A stretch of 64,000 bases of DNA from Echinarachnius parma. Lineage: Eukaryota; Echinodermata; Echinoidea; Clypeasteroida; Echinarachniidae. A program made the position numbers and the translations under genes. The notes below the pieces were generated by a model that saw only the letters and a program-made list of their open reading frames with translations, was not told the origin of the DNA and searched no databases. Positions 23,936 to 36,613 of the stretch are shown here, in pieces (position 1 is the stretch's first letter; each line of letters opens with the position of its first letter). The stretch lies in assembly GCA_037951105.1 (NCBI GenBank), contig JBAMJV010003128.1, positions 27,331-91,330 of the forward strand. Reading direction: 5' to 3'.

Positions 23936-24567
23936 AGGGACAGATCCACTTTTACAAAACGTCTGAACAGCTTTCAGTTGACGGATGGGGATCAATGTAA
24001 CACACCAAAAAAAAATCAGAGCGAACAGCCCTCTAATTTGGATTCTACGAATGAAAAACGAATGCGTCCCTCCATTTAAACTATATATCGGTCAATAAAG
24101 GAGTTCAACTGATTTAGCATAATATTACAACAATATAGTACTAATTCTCGTAAAGGTATTGTGAAGCCGACATTTGTTAACGTATGTCACGGAAAAAGAT
24201 CTCAAAAAGAAAGAATATATAATTACATGTAGTCAGTTTAAGCGAAGTTTGGGTATTTTGCTTGGTAAACGCTCACACATTAGTACTTATGCGCGGCTCA
24301 CGTAGCTAGCGGGGGTCACGTAGGGGTCATGCATACCGATCTGGCGCTCCGTGAAATCTATGTACGAACTTACTCACCGGCCAAAAATACGTATGTACAT
24401 AATTAACCGACGTCCCTCAGTTTATTCAGTTTTAGGTCTATAACTCCACGAAAAAGAGATTTCAAGCCCTAATTTTTTCAGGCATGCTATTAAATGACAT
24501 TTCCTTTCATATAAGACAATAACCTCGCAACTTTTGAATTTTGGCTTGCAAAAGTGGATCTCTCCCT
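23936..24567. mobile_element. 632-bp TTAA family-3 MITE
   Basis: TTAA (23932-23935) precedes AGGGACAGATCCACTTTTAC. The right end TGCAAAAGTGGATCTCTCCC is its inverse with few mismatches, then T and TTAA (24568-24571). It is non-coding and its sequence is unrelated to families 1 and 2 apart from the AGGG terminus and target. Confidence 0.85.
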
Positions 24568-24571
24568 TTAA

Positions 24572-25090
24572 ACGTGTGTGTACAAGTAACAAGATAAACA
24601 GCTTTTTAAAACAAAAATCGCACATCATTACAAAGAATCCATCGATGATATTTAAATCTCTTATATTTCTTTTGGGAAATCCGATTGAGTTAGGGTTTTC
24701 ATAAAACAATTTTGGACCAGATCACATCAGCATTTACATCAATTTCGACTACGAACAAAAACACGTTTTGTTAAAGTCATTTAAGTTAAATCTCTGTATC
24801 TACTTTTGGGGCATGTCAGTATTTCCCTCTTTTCCCTCAACAAAAGTACAGAGTTTGATATATGTGACGGAAAGCACTGAACTTTTTTGTATGATATGAC
24901 AAATGGTTTGGCATGTGGCCTAAAAATAATTCCAGGGGCGTCAGGGATCAGCTGATTGAAAACGAAATATTGGTATAACAATGAAAGCTGGCTCGGTTTA
25001 AATGAATAAAACAAACTTCAACCTCAATGAAAATGTACAGTAACAAAAAACACACAAATGGCACCATAAACGAGGGACCAACTAAGCAGC
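24572..25090. other. No recognisable feature
   Basis: Mixed A/T-rich sequence between the family-3 MITE and the LINE. I see no gene, RNA or repeat here. Confidence 0.45.
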
Positions 25091-25094
25091 GATA

Positions 25095-27138
25095 ATGATG
25101 AATATATATCAATAAATCTCACCGCAGCCAGCGGCTCATTGTAAATGATCGAACTTTTCGAGATAAAGTTATAGATGCAATAATATTGGCTAAGGACTCA
25201 TTTTATAATAGAAGAATTCATACACTTAAAATAAATAATCCTGCTGATTGGTATCGACATATAAAACTCATTACCCAAGGACCTCAAGATCAACCATCGA
25301 TCGACATACCAGGTCTTGCAGCTGATCAACCTGAACATTTTAAGGAAGCAGCTAATTGTATTAATAATAAGTTTTTATTTGTGGCAGCAGATCTCCCGAA
25401 ACTTGATAAAACAAAGTTACCAGCATATTTACCTTCACCTGTTGATTGCCCAATAATAGAACCGAAAGACGTGTATGATTTGTTACGTAAACTCAATTTG
25501 CAGAAATCAACTATTTTAGGCGACTTGCCTGTTCGAATTTTACGTGAATTTGCTTATGAGTTATCTTCTCCATTATGTTGTATTCTTAATTTTGCATTTA
25601 AACAAGGGGTTTTTCCGCAAGTTTGGAAGTATGCCGAGATAATACCAGTACCCAAATCATATCCACCAACTCTTCTTGAATTACGACCCATAGCCCTAAC
25701 TTCTTATTTTGCTAAAATAGCAGAAACTTTCATTGCTAAGTGGTTGTGGGAGGATATTGGTGATGTGATTGATAACAATCAGTATGGGAATCGTCGAGGC
25801 CTTTCAACTTGCCATTATTTAATTGGGATGTTACATAATCTATATAAAAATGCAGATAAACAAAAAACAATTTCAACTATCGTTTTAACTGATTTTTCTA
25901 AAGCGTTTGACCGGAACGATCATAATATTTTAATTTGTAAACTTGTTAAATTGGGTGTACGACCATGTGTCATTTCATTAATAGTTGATTTTTTAGAATG
26001 CCGCCAACAAGTAGTAAGATATAAAGGTCATATTTCTGATGTAAAAATTAATAATGTGAGTTCCTCAAGGTACAAAGTTGGGGCCTATTTTATTTTTAAT
26101 AATGGTTAATGATGCATGTCATGATTGTTTACTCCCTTTTTATAAGTATGTTGATGATTTAACTATTGTAGAAAGTCGGACTTGTACACAAATATCAAAA
26201 TTGCAATCAGAAGTATTGTCATTAGAGAATTGGTCTTTACTCAATAACATGAAATTAAACCCAATTAAATGCATTGTCATGACGGTCTCTTTTATGAAAA
26301 CTCAAACTCGCCAATTGTTGTATATTAATGGGACACTTTTAAATGAAGAAAATGTAATTAAAGTTCTTGGAATTTATATTCAATGTGATTTAAAATGGGA
26401 TACTCAAGTAAAGGAAATGATAAAGAAGTGCAATAGAAAGTTATATATGTTACGTACCTTGAAACGTTTTAATTTACCCATTAGTGATCTTGTTATTGTT
26501 TATATTGGATACATCAGACCAATATTAGAGTACTGTGCACCACTTTTTCATTCCAATTTAACAATCAAACAAACAGATGATATTGAACGAATACCAAAAC
26601 GGGCATGTAGAATTATTTTTGGACTTTATTATGAATCATATAATCATGCTTTGGAATTGTGCAATTTATTGACATTGGAGGAACGTAGGAATAAACTTTG
26701 TTTTGATTTTGCCATTAACTTAGAAAAACATGAATTTTGTTCCTCGTGGCTGCCAAGTCAAAGAATTGTCAATTTTAATTTACGAAATGTTCAGAAATAT
26801 ACTCAATTTAATTGTAAAACCAACCGATTTAAGAATAGCTCTATTCCCTATTTTGTTCGCATTTTAAATGATTATTATTCACAACAGTAACTCGCATGCA
26901 TGTCGTATATTTGTTTTGATGTTTAATTATGTTGCTTTTTAATTATACGTATGACTTTATCTAGTAGGCTATATTTCTATTTACTCTTTGATATGTAATC
27001 TATATTTGATGTTTACCTGTGCATTGCTGTATTTTAACCATAATGATGCTTTTTACCTTGTAAATGACCATGCAATTCAGCTTCGGCTGCAAGAACGTCA
27101 TCTGAATAAACCCTTATTGAATTGAAAAAAAAAAAAAA
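25095..27138 (+). mobile_element. 5'-truncated LINE, + strand
   Basis: The copy keeps the region linking endonuclease and RT, the reverse transcriptase, the C-terminal domain and the 3' UTR. It ends with a TGAATAAACCC-type signal and an A15 tail at about 27124-27138. Endonuclease and ORF1 are missing, as expected from incomplete target-primed reverse transcription. It differs in sequence from the antisense LINE at 52446-59163. Confidence 0.85.
25110..26890 (+). pseudogene. Reverse transcriptase of truncated LINE, frameshifted
   Basis: The first frame runs to about 26060. It holds the fingers (LRPIALTSYFAKIAE) and motif A (VLTDFSKAFDRNDHNIL). A one-base frameshift then falls just before the PQGTKLGPILF block. 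The second frame continues with the catalytic YVDD box (KYVDDLTIVES near 26145), then LLNNMKLNPIKC, VLGIYIQCDLKWD and YIRPILEYCAPLF, and stops at 26890. Domain order and motifs fit the jockey/CR1 superfamily. The catalytic Asp residues are preserved; the frameshift and missing 5' end make this copy inactive. No intact start codon is expected. Confidence 0.85.
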
Positions 27139-27295
27139 AGTGTATGTCGAGTAAACAAGCTGTGTAGTGTATGATATGATGAAGGTATGCAAGCTAATCC
27201 ATTCTCGACATACATGGATGGTTTTCGTTGGTGAACGCCATGGGAAATCGCGTGATACCTGTAAAGTGTCAGATATTGCACAAAATGACATTTCA

Positions 27296-27620
27296 GACTT
27301 CAATCCTATATCAATATCATTGTAAAATACAATTGAAAGATTTGTGTTGGTTAGAAAGAAAACGAACACTGTTTACCTAGTGAAAAAAAAAAAGAATATT
27401 GAGTTCATATTTTATTACCGAATACTGATGGTCTGCCATACATTTGTCGCAGTAATGAATGATCCGTTTGAGATATTCGCACCCGTGTATGTTTACACAC
27501 GTAGTACAGAATTCATGGAATTTGCACTCGCTCGGCTCAAATTTCAATCTCCGGAATGTTCCCACGCGTAATGCAATGCGGACGCGTTTAGCTACAGCAC
27601 TTGTACTTTTTTCAATTGCG
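27296..27620 (-). repeat. Duplicated ~320-bp segment with Cys-rich minus-strand frame (copy 1)
   Basis: GACTTCAATCCTATATCAAT onwards is nearly identical to 63675-64000. On the minus strand both copies keep an open frame with a cysteine pattern C-x5-C-x2-C-x5-C...C-x2-C (CKFHEFCTTC, then YCDKC), which could bind zinc. I recognise no family. It may be a dispersed repeat carrying a captured exon, or a decayed coding module. Confidence 0.6.
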
Positions 27621-27902
27621 TTGATTAACGCTTTAGAAATAATGATTTTCAATGATAATTATCTTCATACTAAAGGGACATTTGAAAAAATCAAACCCTA
27701 TTTTATTCTTCTCTTACCATAAGCTATACAACACGGTAGAAGAGAAACGAGAAAGCTCCAAGCAATTTTCGTGGATTTGGACACTTTACAGGTATGACTT
27801 TAAAGTTTAAAAGTTTAAAAGTTTAAAAGATTACTGGAGTAGAGCTGTTCAATGTATTGGATATGTGGCAGTTCCTCTGCCCACATTTATTTAAGGTTGT
27901 AA

Positions 27903-29440
27903 CCAGTGGCGTAGCGAGGGTCAACGGATTGGGGGGGGAGGGGGGGGGGGCACAACTGCGAGGGAGCGGAGCGACCAAGACCGAGGCCGCGTAGCGCCCG
28001 AGGGGGAGGGTGTGGGGGGGGGGGGGGTGTCCCCCCTCCGACGTTATGGAGCTTTTGCAAATTTTCACTTTAAAAAATTAAATCTGGTGCATACCTTGGA
28101 AGGAAATTTGATAATACTGAATTAAAGAAATCAGGACTTAAATCATCTCCCTCATGATAAAGTATACACACACAATCGAACCTACGTATACATGCACACA
28201 CACTAGACTCAAATGCGCCCACGTCGTACATATCCGTGCTTGTCTATACTTACTTGGGGGGGAGGTTGTGGGAGGGGGTTTACCCCCTCCCACGTGGAGA
28301 AATTTTGAAATTGATATCACTGTAGAAGTATGGTCATTATTGTCTTTTTATTTTTCATTGTATTATAATAGTGAACCTACTCGTAACGTATTTTTAAAAC
28401 GGGAATAGGAAAGATTGAGCCTTCCATGAGATGGATCCGGCGTGATCCTGTATACTATAGATCCATCGATATAGTCTAGGGCATTGAGCTCCAATGAAAC
28501 TAAGCCAAGGGCGTCAATAACTTCTCAAAAGTGGAGGGGAGACATTGCGAGGAAGCGAAGCGACCGAGTGGGGGGAGGGTGTGGGAGTGGGGTGTCCCCC
28601 TCCCACAGTAGGGAGCTTTTGTATTTTGGGCGTGAAATTGTGCGATTTGGTGCACACCTAAGACAGAAATTTCACGTAAACATGTAATATGAAGTATATA
28701 AGTATGGAACCAAACATACATAATGACAAAGGGAGGGGGGACAATCTCCTCCACTTTCAAATGTGGGGGGACATGATATTCCAATATGATTTGCGTTCAG
28801 CGCATATGGACCGAATTTACTGAAAGATATATTATTGCAGATTTTTTTAATTTTTTGTGATGGTGTGCTATAGATGAGGGTATAATAAACTTCGTTCGAT
28901 GTGTGCGTTTGAGAAATTACACTGCCCAACACAGTTCGAAAGGTGAGTTCAAGCAAACCGAAATGAAACTTGCAATATTAAAAAAGTTATGCGCGCGAAG
29001 CGCACGTAAAAAAACGAGATTGACAGTCCTTTCAAACTAACAAAAAAGAGCTATTTTGAAGATTAATTATTGATAAATGTGTCTTTCCCTCTTTGGCATT
29101 ATAATTATCATTCGATTTATTTCTTCCTCATTTTCGCAAATATTGGAGGGGGTGAAATGATATGCTCGCCCCCAATATTTTGATTTGGGGGGGGGGGGGG
29201 GGCGACCGCACCCCTGCCCCCAGGATCGACGCCATGGGAGGGGGGTGTTCCCCTCCCACTGTAGGGAGTTTTGCAAATTTAGGGCTTTAAATTGTGCGAT
29301 TTGGCGCAACCCCGAGACCAAAATATATGATATATATATAATGTATACGTATTAAAAAGTGGGAGGAACAATTACCTCCATTTAAATGTATGGAGAGGGG
29401 CATGTCCCCCCCCCCCCCCCCCCCCCCTCCCCGTCCCCCT
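27903..29440. repeat. Cluster of dispersed G-rich repeats
   Basis: Several related pieces: 27903-28095 (starts CCAGTGGCGTAGCGAGGGTC), 28250-28310, 28505-28680 and 29130-29320. They share GGGAGCGAAGCGACCGAG-type text, a GTGGGAGGGGG/CCCCCTCCCAC hairpin and the edge AAATTGTGCGATTTGG. The interval ends in long poly-G/poly-C tracts. No coding sequence. Confidence 0.75.
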
Positions 29441-29833
29441 GCCTGTTTATCGCCCACTTTTCAAGTACCGCGTGACTAGACCCATGACACGGGTCCCTTG
29501 AGTTAGTTTCAGTAGGGCTATACGCTCAACTTATGCAGATGCCAACTCTGGAGAAGATGACTGGTGCTCCTTCAATCATGGTCATCAACAATATGGTATG
29601 ATGGACGATTTACCATGCGCTAGGAAGTTTGTTAGGCCTATACGCGCTCTATTGTCTTCTGAAGCGGCGAGCGTCGATCCTCGCGCACGGGACTGAAAAT
29701 TTGTATAAGGGCGCTTTATTGGAAGGATTCTTCAAACTGATATAGCCTACATGTAGGTACGCTATTGCTAGGACTAGGAAACGACCATTATCATCACACA
29801 TTTAATAAAACATGATAATAATGAATGATATAG

Positions 29834-30030
29834 GCCCCGTTGCAGAAAGAGTTACGATCGACCGTAAGTCCCAAAATTGATCGTAAATGGCCTTAGTGCT
29901 CATAACTTACGACCCAATCCGAATATTTACGATCAATCCTGTTGCAGAAAGAAGTTACGATTTATATTAATCGTAAACTATTGGTCGTAAGTGTTAAAAT
30001 TGATCGTAACTTTAACAGCTGATTTTTCTT
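29834..30030. repeat. Harbinger-like terminal module (left)
   Basis: GGCCCCGTTGCAGAAAGAGT is followed by several copies of a TTACGATCGA/TCGTAA motif. A second GTTGCAGAAAGA lies at ~29940. The inverse module is at 40945-41073. TIRs of this style are common in PIF/Harbinger-type elements of marine invertebrates. No matching 3-bp target duplication was found. Confidence 0.5.
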
Positions 30031-30465
30031 TGGCGTAACATACGATCAATTATTCACAAGGCACAAACATGGGCAAACATACCAACATACACACTCATTC
30101 AAACACATAAATACATATAAAACTCATCCTCATAAAACAGATAATCATACAGTGTTACACATTGATTCATAATTTCATACATACATGCATACAGTACAGA
30201 CTATACACATACATAAACACACACACACACAAACACACACAAATATCCAGTCAAACTTTTCTCAGCAGCCACTTTTCTATACCAGCAAACTAAATACAGT
30301 GCTAACTTTTCTTGTTACTCTGCAATGGTCATTATACAGTACTAAGGTTTTACTATATTAAACCGTAAAGGCCTGTATTAAAACAAAGGGTAATGCTTTA
30401 CTTGACTGAGAATAAAAAAAGGCCAACAAAGTGCATGTATTTTTATTCTTCAAATTTTTAATCCA
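30031..30465. other. A/T-rich spacer
   Basis: Contains an imperfect CACACACA/ACATACA microsatellite (30060-30245). Nothing else is recognised. Confidence 0.5.
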
Positions 30466-31035
30466 AAAAGAGTACACAACACATGACTTTCGATTCATCA
30501 AATAGAATGTTATTATTTTGTAGTGAAATGAATACATTCTCTAGTGACTATGCAAGTCCTTTACTCCTTTTCCCCAATTAATATTAATTGTGGCTACTTA
30601 AATGTAGCGCACGCATAGGCATACCCAGGGGGAGGGGTGGGGTTTAGGGGGTTTAACCCCCCCCCCCCCCCCCCCATTTGACCGAAAATGACTGTTTTTT
30701 TTTCTTTCAAATTTAAATGGTCTCGAGACAAAATTTAAGCGGTCGAGTGGTCTTGGACTCGAAAACTGCAAAAAAGCGTGTTCTCGGCTTCGAAAATGGT
30801 TGGTCTCCGCTTTGAAAAGTTTCTACGACTTCCCGACTACCCCCCCCCCCCCCCCCCCCCCCACAGACAGAAATTTGTTTGGAAGCAAAAACCTGTTTCG
30901 TCTTTCGGCGCTCCCGTTGCATCACTTTACTTCAGTCAGCACACAAAGTGCACATTGTCCACTCCCTGGGTAGGATTCCAGCTAGGCAACCTCCAAGGAG
31001 CAGACATTGCTACGTAACTCCTTTCCATCCTTTCG

Positions 31036-31108
31036 GGTGGCATACCTTGGGCTCGAATTTGGGATCTCACATTGGAAGGCACACCCTCTACCAATCTTGC
31101 CACACCGT
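31036..31108 (-). ncRNA. tRNA-derived SINE head (Gly-like)
   Basis: Read on the minus strand: GGTGTGGCAAGATTGGTAGA gives an A-box-like region, then GTGCCTTCCAATGTGA mimics an anticodon arm with a TCC-containing loop, then AATTCGAGCCC resembles a B box. The 3' TGCCACC partly pairs with the 5' GGTGTGG. The acceptor stem has mismatches, so a functional tRNA is unlikely; a tRNA-derived SINE fits better. In units B and C the foldback element is inserted exactly in this anticodon-loop sequence. Confidence 0.55.
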
Positions 31109-31658
31109 CTTGCTCTGTCATCCTTCTCCAGCTTGGCGGATCCCGTCTGTCGTGGTCTTCTATCTCCTAGCTAGCCTCTGCAAACCAGGCGTCTACTGCA
31201 TACACGAGAGGCTGCTTGATGAGCTGAAATATAATACATAACATGAAAATAAAAAATATAGTATACTTAGTCTTGTTACCTAAACTATATTCAATGACAC
31301 AGTTTCATCATTCAGATTTATAATTTTGTTCCCACAGTCAATGTCTTGGACATACCTATCACCTTGAAATGTCACGGTACAAGCTGTCACAGCTCTAGAT
31401 AAAATACTAATTAAAACCATTTGTTTTCATCACATCATATCCAATCCATGCTCACCTGCAAACTGGAATGTTCAAGGGATAAGTAATCAATTACATTTTA
31501 TAAACCAGCATTCTATTTTAAAACGAGCCCAAAGAGACGAATTAAGTCAAGTACATGTTACCCCGTCGACTTTGTAAAGAATGCCATAATAATAAAACAT
31601 TTTAATTTTGAGCAACAAAATCATTTTTTAATTATCTTTTAGCAAGTGACCTACTTAA

Positions 31659-31739
31659 CCCGTTGAGGACGAATTTATTTTGGTATAACATGCATTCTCC
31701 ACAGACTCAAGCCCGAATATGTTCGAGGTCCTCAACGGG
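31659..31739. mobile_element. 81-bp TTAA family-4 MITE (unit A)
   Basis: TTAA-CCCGTTGAGGAC ... GTCCTCAACGGG-TTAA: perfect 12-bp inverted ends and intact TTAA on both sides (31655-31658, 31740-31743). The same insertion is in units B and C, so it predates the tandem duplication. Confidence 0.85.
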
Positions 31740-32483
31740 TTAATATAGGCTACTGTATACTCATGTCCATTATTATAGCCATAAAATAAATAATAATTAT
31801 TTCATGCTTACTGAACTACAAACTAACGTCGTGACTATCAAAGAAAAATATAAGCCCAAAAATAGTACACAACACATGACTTTCGATTCATTCCATCAAA
31901 TAGAATGTTATTATTTTGTAGTGAAATTAATACATTCTCTAGTGACTATGCAAGTCCTTTTTCTCCTTTTCCCCAATTAATAATAATTGTGGCTACTTAA
32001 ATGTAGCGCACGCATAGGCATACCCGGGGGGGGGGGGGGGGGGGGGGGGTTAGGGGTTTAACCCCCCCCCCCCCCCCCTCCCATTTGACCGAAAATAACC
32101 GTGTTTTTTTTTCTTCAAATTTTAAATGGTCTCGAGACAAAATTTAAGCGGTCGAGTGGTCTTGGACTCGAAAACTGCAAAAAAGCGTGTTCTCGGCTTC
32201 AAAATGGTTGGTCTCCGCTTTGAAAAGTTTCCACGACTTCCCGACGACCCCCCCCCCCCCCCCTCCGCAGACAGAAATTTGTTTGGAAGCAAAAACCTGT
32301 TCCGTCTTTCGGCGCCCCCGTTGCATCACTTTACCCCAGTCAGCACAAAAAGTGCACATTGTCCACTCCCTGGGGAGGATTCCAGCTAGGCAACCTCCAA
32401 GGAGCAGACATTGCTACGTAACTCCTTTCCATCCTTCCGGGTGGCATACCTTGGGCTCGAATTTGGGACCTCACATTGGAAGG

Positions 32484-34702
32484 CGGTGACACGACATATG
32501 CTCCGCCGACATATGCTCCGCCGACAATTGCTTCGAAAAATGCGACAAATGCTCCGCGACAAATGCTCCGCCGACATTTGCTCCGCCGACATTTGCTCCG
32601 CCGACAATTGCTCCGCCGACAAATGCTCGCGACAATTACTCCGCCGACATTTGCTCCGCCGACAATTGCTCCGCGACAATTGCTCGGGGGCGTTTAGAAG
32701 TCTCACAAATTGGGCCCTCGTTATTCAGTGAACGATGAACAAATCTAAACAAAATTGGAACTCCGAAAATTTAATACAACGTTATGGTACTAGTTAACTT
32801 AATTTTTTGGTAATGAAAAAGGGTCATCGTAATAAAACCTTTATTATTATTATTGTTGCTTATTCTGGAAATTGCGCCGCTATTTTAATGAAATAATATT
32901 TCTTATTCTCTTAATTTGTATGAAATTTTTGTTTTTATTTTATTTTATACATTTTCTTTTAGTCTTGCAGGTCCATACCCTCTCATTCCATACCTTCTCA
33001 ATCCATTCATATTTTCTATATTTTCATTATCTTTTGTACAGCATCTGCTTGTTCATGTATGCTTCCACACTGCGTCTTATTTGTTCATACATTCATGTTC
33101 TCTTCAGTAGTCTCCGTAGGCACAACACTATTTTGAATTCTTATCAAACAGTTTTGTAACAATTACATTTTGTTTGTAATACTACACTGTATAATATTTG
33201 CTATCTTGTTTTTTTTTTCTTTTTTTTTTTCTATTATTCACAATATTTCCGTATTTGATTTTTCGTATTTTTTCCGTATTTGATACTTTCATTACTTTGT
33301 AAAACATTAATTTTTGAGGGATTCCACATTCTACAAGCTATGCTTTTTAGTGGATCCCTCCATTTTCACTTGAAATTTAAACATACAGCAACATTCGTTT
33401 ACTTTCTGTTTCCGCTTTTATAATATGATTATTTCTAAATGTCAAAATTGAATTGTACCTTATTTCAAAATCTAAAAATTTCGTGGTATCTTATTTCATT
33501 ATATTTTAATCAATTATTATATCAACATACATTTTGATTGCCAATGTTTATAATTTATTGTTTATACTTCCCAAATGTTGTTGTGAATTATTCATTTTAA
33601 ATATATGTACCTTCTTGTTGAAAATGAAATAAAATTGAACATTGAACATTGAACAGTGGGTGAAAATAACGTTCTTTGAATTTTGATAAAACGTGGATAA
33701 ATGTTGAACTTATGCAGAACAATTTCTTGATTCATAAAGAGTCTGAGTAATACAAATGCAGTGATTATGAAGACTTTTCTTTTGTCTATTCATGATCGAT
33801 CTTAACACCAGTATCATGCCCTTCGCTTGATTATTGCTTGGAACAGTATACTATTCATCACAGCATTTTCGGATACTGAGGGTCCGTGGTTCGACTCCAG
33901 TCGAACCCCAATGTAACATCAAAAACTAAAGCCAGTGTTGTGTGTTATTGCGCCTCCCCTTCTGCTACTAGAATGCAGGCTGCAGGGTCACGCATCCTTA
34001 CAACACTGGGCTTGACTGCCCCCACCCCCCCCCCCCCCCCCCCCACCCTGTATACAGAAACGTGAAACAAACAAACCAGCCAATAACATATTTGAATGAA
34101 TCGATGGTTACTGAATCGATTGTACTCCAATTTCACAAGAGATTCGCATAACATATAACAGCGCACTTCATACCAAAGGTACTTGAGAATTCATTCAAGA
34201 GTTTAATCTTCAGCGGAGTAAATGTCGGTTGAACAATTATGGTTGAGGAACATGTGTTGTTTTTGGACCATTTGAAGTACTGTCATCTTCAGAGCATATA
34301 TTTATGCGGAGCAATTGTCACCGGAGCAAATGTCGTATCTCCGGAGCATATTTCGGCGGAACAATTGTATAAGCAATTGTCGCATATATTCGAAGCATTT
34401 TCGGCGGAGCAATTGTCGCATCTTCGGAGCATTTGTCGGCGGAGCAATTGTCGGCGGAGCAAATGTCGGCGGAGCATTTGTCGGCGGAGCAAATGTCGGC
34501 GGAGCATTTGTCGGCGGAGCAAATGTCGGTGGAGCATTTGTCGGCGGAGCAAATGTCGGCGGAGCATTTGTCGGGGGAGCAATTGTCGGCGGAGCAAATG
34601 TCGGCGGAGCAAATATCGCGAGCATTTGTCGCGGAGCATTTGTCGCATTTTTCGGAGCAAATGTCGGCGGAGCATATATCGGCGGAGCATATGTCATGGA
34701 AC
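32484..34702. mobile_element. TU-like foldback transposon, copy in unit B
   Basis: The outer ends are built from 15-bp units (GGCGGAGCAAATGTC and variants). The left array is 32493-32690, read as the inverse; the right array is 34214-34695. TTGGAAGG at 32476-32483 is repeated as CTGGAAGG at 34703-34710, and unit A has the empty site with one copy, so this is a real 8-bp target duplication. The middle holds an A/T-rich segment ending in a LINE-like 3' terminus (ATTGAAC repeats near 33633-33655) and a poly-C tract. The sea-urchin TU family was described with 15-bp outer repeats and 8-bp duplications, from memory. No transposase is encoded. Confidence 0.85.
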
Positions 34703-35288
34703 CTGGAAGGCACACGCTCTACCAATCTTGCCACACCGTCTTGCTCTGTCATCCTTCTCCAGCTTGGGCGGATCCCGTCTGTCGTGGTCTTCTATCTCCT
34801 AGCTAGCTCTGCAAACCAGGCGTCTACTGCATACATGAGAGGCTGCTTGATGAGCTGAAATATAATATATAACATGAAAATAAAAATATAGTATACTAAG
34901 TCTTGTAACCTAAACTATATTCAATGACACAGTTTCATCATTCAGATTTATAATTTTGTTCCCACAGTCAATGTCTTGGACATACATATCACCTTGAAAT
35001 GTCACGGTACAAGCTGTCACAGCTCTAGATAAAATACTAATTAAAACCATTTGTTTTCGTCACATCATATCCAATCCATGCTCACCTGCAAACTGGAATG
35101 TTCAAGGGATAAGTAATCAATTACATTTTATAAACCAGCATTCTATTTTAAAACGAGCCCAAAGAGACGAATTAAGTCAAGTACATGTTACCCCGTCGAC
35201 TTTGTAAAGAATGCCATAATAATAAAACATTTTAATTTTGAGCAACAAAATCATTTTTTAATTATCTTTTAGCAAGTGACCTACTTAA

Positions 35289-35369
35289 CCCGTTGAGGAC
35301 GAATTTATTTTGGTATAACATGCATTCTCCACAGACTCAAGCCCGAATATGTTCGAGGTCCTCAACGGG
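35289..35369. mobile_element. 81-bp TTAA family-4 MITE (unit B)
   Basis: Identical in layout to 31659-31739, flanked by TTAA at 35285-35288 and 35370-35373. Confidence 0.85.
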
Positions 35370-35382
35370 TTAATATAGGCTA

Positions 35383-35877
35383 TTATAGAATGGGTTGATA
35401 AATCCCTGCAATCTGATTGGTTGAGAGCAAAATTTCTGCAGACAATTAATTGTACTGGATGCATGAAAAGTCATGCGTCCGGTAAAAAATTTCATGCGTC
35501 CGGTAAAAATGTCATGCGTCCGGTAAAAAATTTCATGCGTCCGGTAAAAAATTTCATGCGTCCGGTAAAAAAATCATGCGTCCGGTAAAATATTTCATGC
35601 GTCCGGTAAAAAAAATTCATGCGTCCGGTAAAATTATTTCATGCATCCGGTAATTTTTCAAATTTTTAATTTTTGGACTTTTTGGGGGCGTAACAATGCC
35701 CATTCTATAAAACAGATGATGCGCAAGTTTATTTCGTGGGTCGGTGGAATTGTTTGCACGCGGTAACTATGGAAACTAGTCTAAACCCACTCGGCTTCGC
35801 CTCGTGGGTTTAACAGTTCCATAGTTACCTTGTCAAACAATTCCTACCGACCCACTCATACCTGCGCATCATTTGTA
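35383..35877 (+). mobile_element. 495-bp TA element, copy 2, with empty-site proof
   Basis: Units A and C read GGCTACTGTATACTC at this place. Unit B reads GGCTA, then this element, then TACTGTATACTC, so the target duplication is most simply TA. The element carries ~9 GCGTCCGGTAAAAAATTTCAT repeats and the hairpin with the CGGCTTCGCCTCG apex, inverse in orientation to 14732-15225. It inserted after the tandem duplication. Confidence 0.9.
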
Positions 35878-36364
35878 TACTGTATACTCATGTCCATTAT
35901 TATAGCCATAAAACAAATAATAATTATTTCATGCTTACTGAACTACAAACTAACGTCGTGACTATCAAAGAAAAATATAAGCCCAAAAAGAGTACACAAC
36001 ACATGACTTTCGATTCATTCCATCAAATAGAATGTTATTATTTTGTAGTGAAATGAATACATTCTCTAGTGACTATGCAAGTCCTTTTTCTCCTTTTCCC
36101 CAATTAATAATAATTGTGGCTACTTAAATGTAGCGCACGCATAGGCATACCCGGGGGGGGGGGGGGGGGGGGTTTAGGGGGTTTAACCCCCCCCCTCCCA
36201 TTTGACCGAAAATAACCGTGTTTTTTTTCTTCAAATTTTAAATGGTCTCGAGACCAAATTTAAGCGGTCGAGTGGTCTTGGACTCGAAAACTGCAAAAAA
36301 GCGTGTTCTCGGCTTCAAAAATGGTTGGTCTCCGCTTTGAAAAGTTTCCACGACTTCCCGACGA

Positions 36365-36397
<33 letters not shown>

Positions 36398-36613
36398 CAG
36401 ACATAAATTTGTTTGGAAGCAAAAACCTGTTCCGTCTTTCGGCGCCCCCGTTGCATCACTTTACCCCAGTCAGCACAAAAAGTGCACATTGTCCACTCCC
36501 TGGGGAGGATTCCAGCTAGGCAACCTCCAAGGAGCAGACATTGCTACGTAACTCCTTTCCATCCTTCCGGGTGGCATACCTTGGGCTCGAATTTGGGACC
36601 TCACATTGGAAGG

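Larger units (their letters stand above)
30466..31853. repeat. Tandem unit A (1.39 kb), no foldback insertion
   Basis: It starts GAGTACACAACACATGACTT and ends AAAGAAAAATATAAGC. The unit is present three times head to tail (A, B, C). Unit A keeps the uninterrupted site into which the 2.2-kb foldback inserted in B and C. Contents in order: a poly-G/C repeat, a tRNA-like SINE head, an A/T-rich part and an 81-bp TTAA MITE. Confidence 0.9.
31854..35982. repeat. Tandem unit B, with foldback and TA element
   Basis: The same unit as A, enlarged by a 2219-bp foldback (32484-34702, plus 8-bp duplication) and a 495-bp TA element (35383-35877). Subtracting both leaves ~1.4 kb, matching unit A. Confidence 0.9.

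Noticed and set aside
32872..33159. 95-codon hydrophobic frame in the foldback (also at 37009-37296)
   Set aside because: T-rich sequence gives Phe/Leu/Ile-rich frames by composition; it is duplicated only because the element is.
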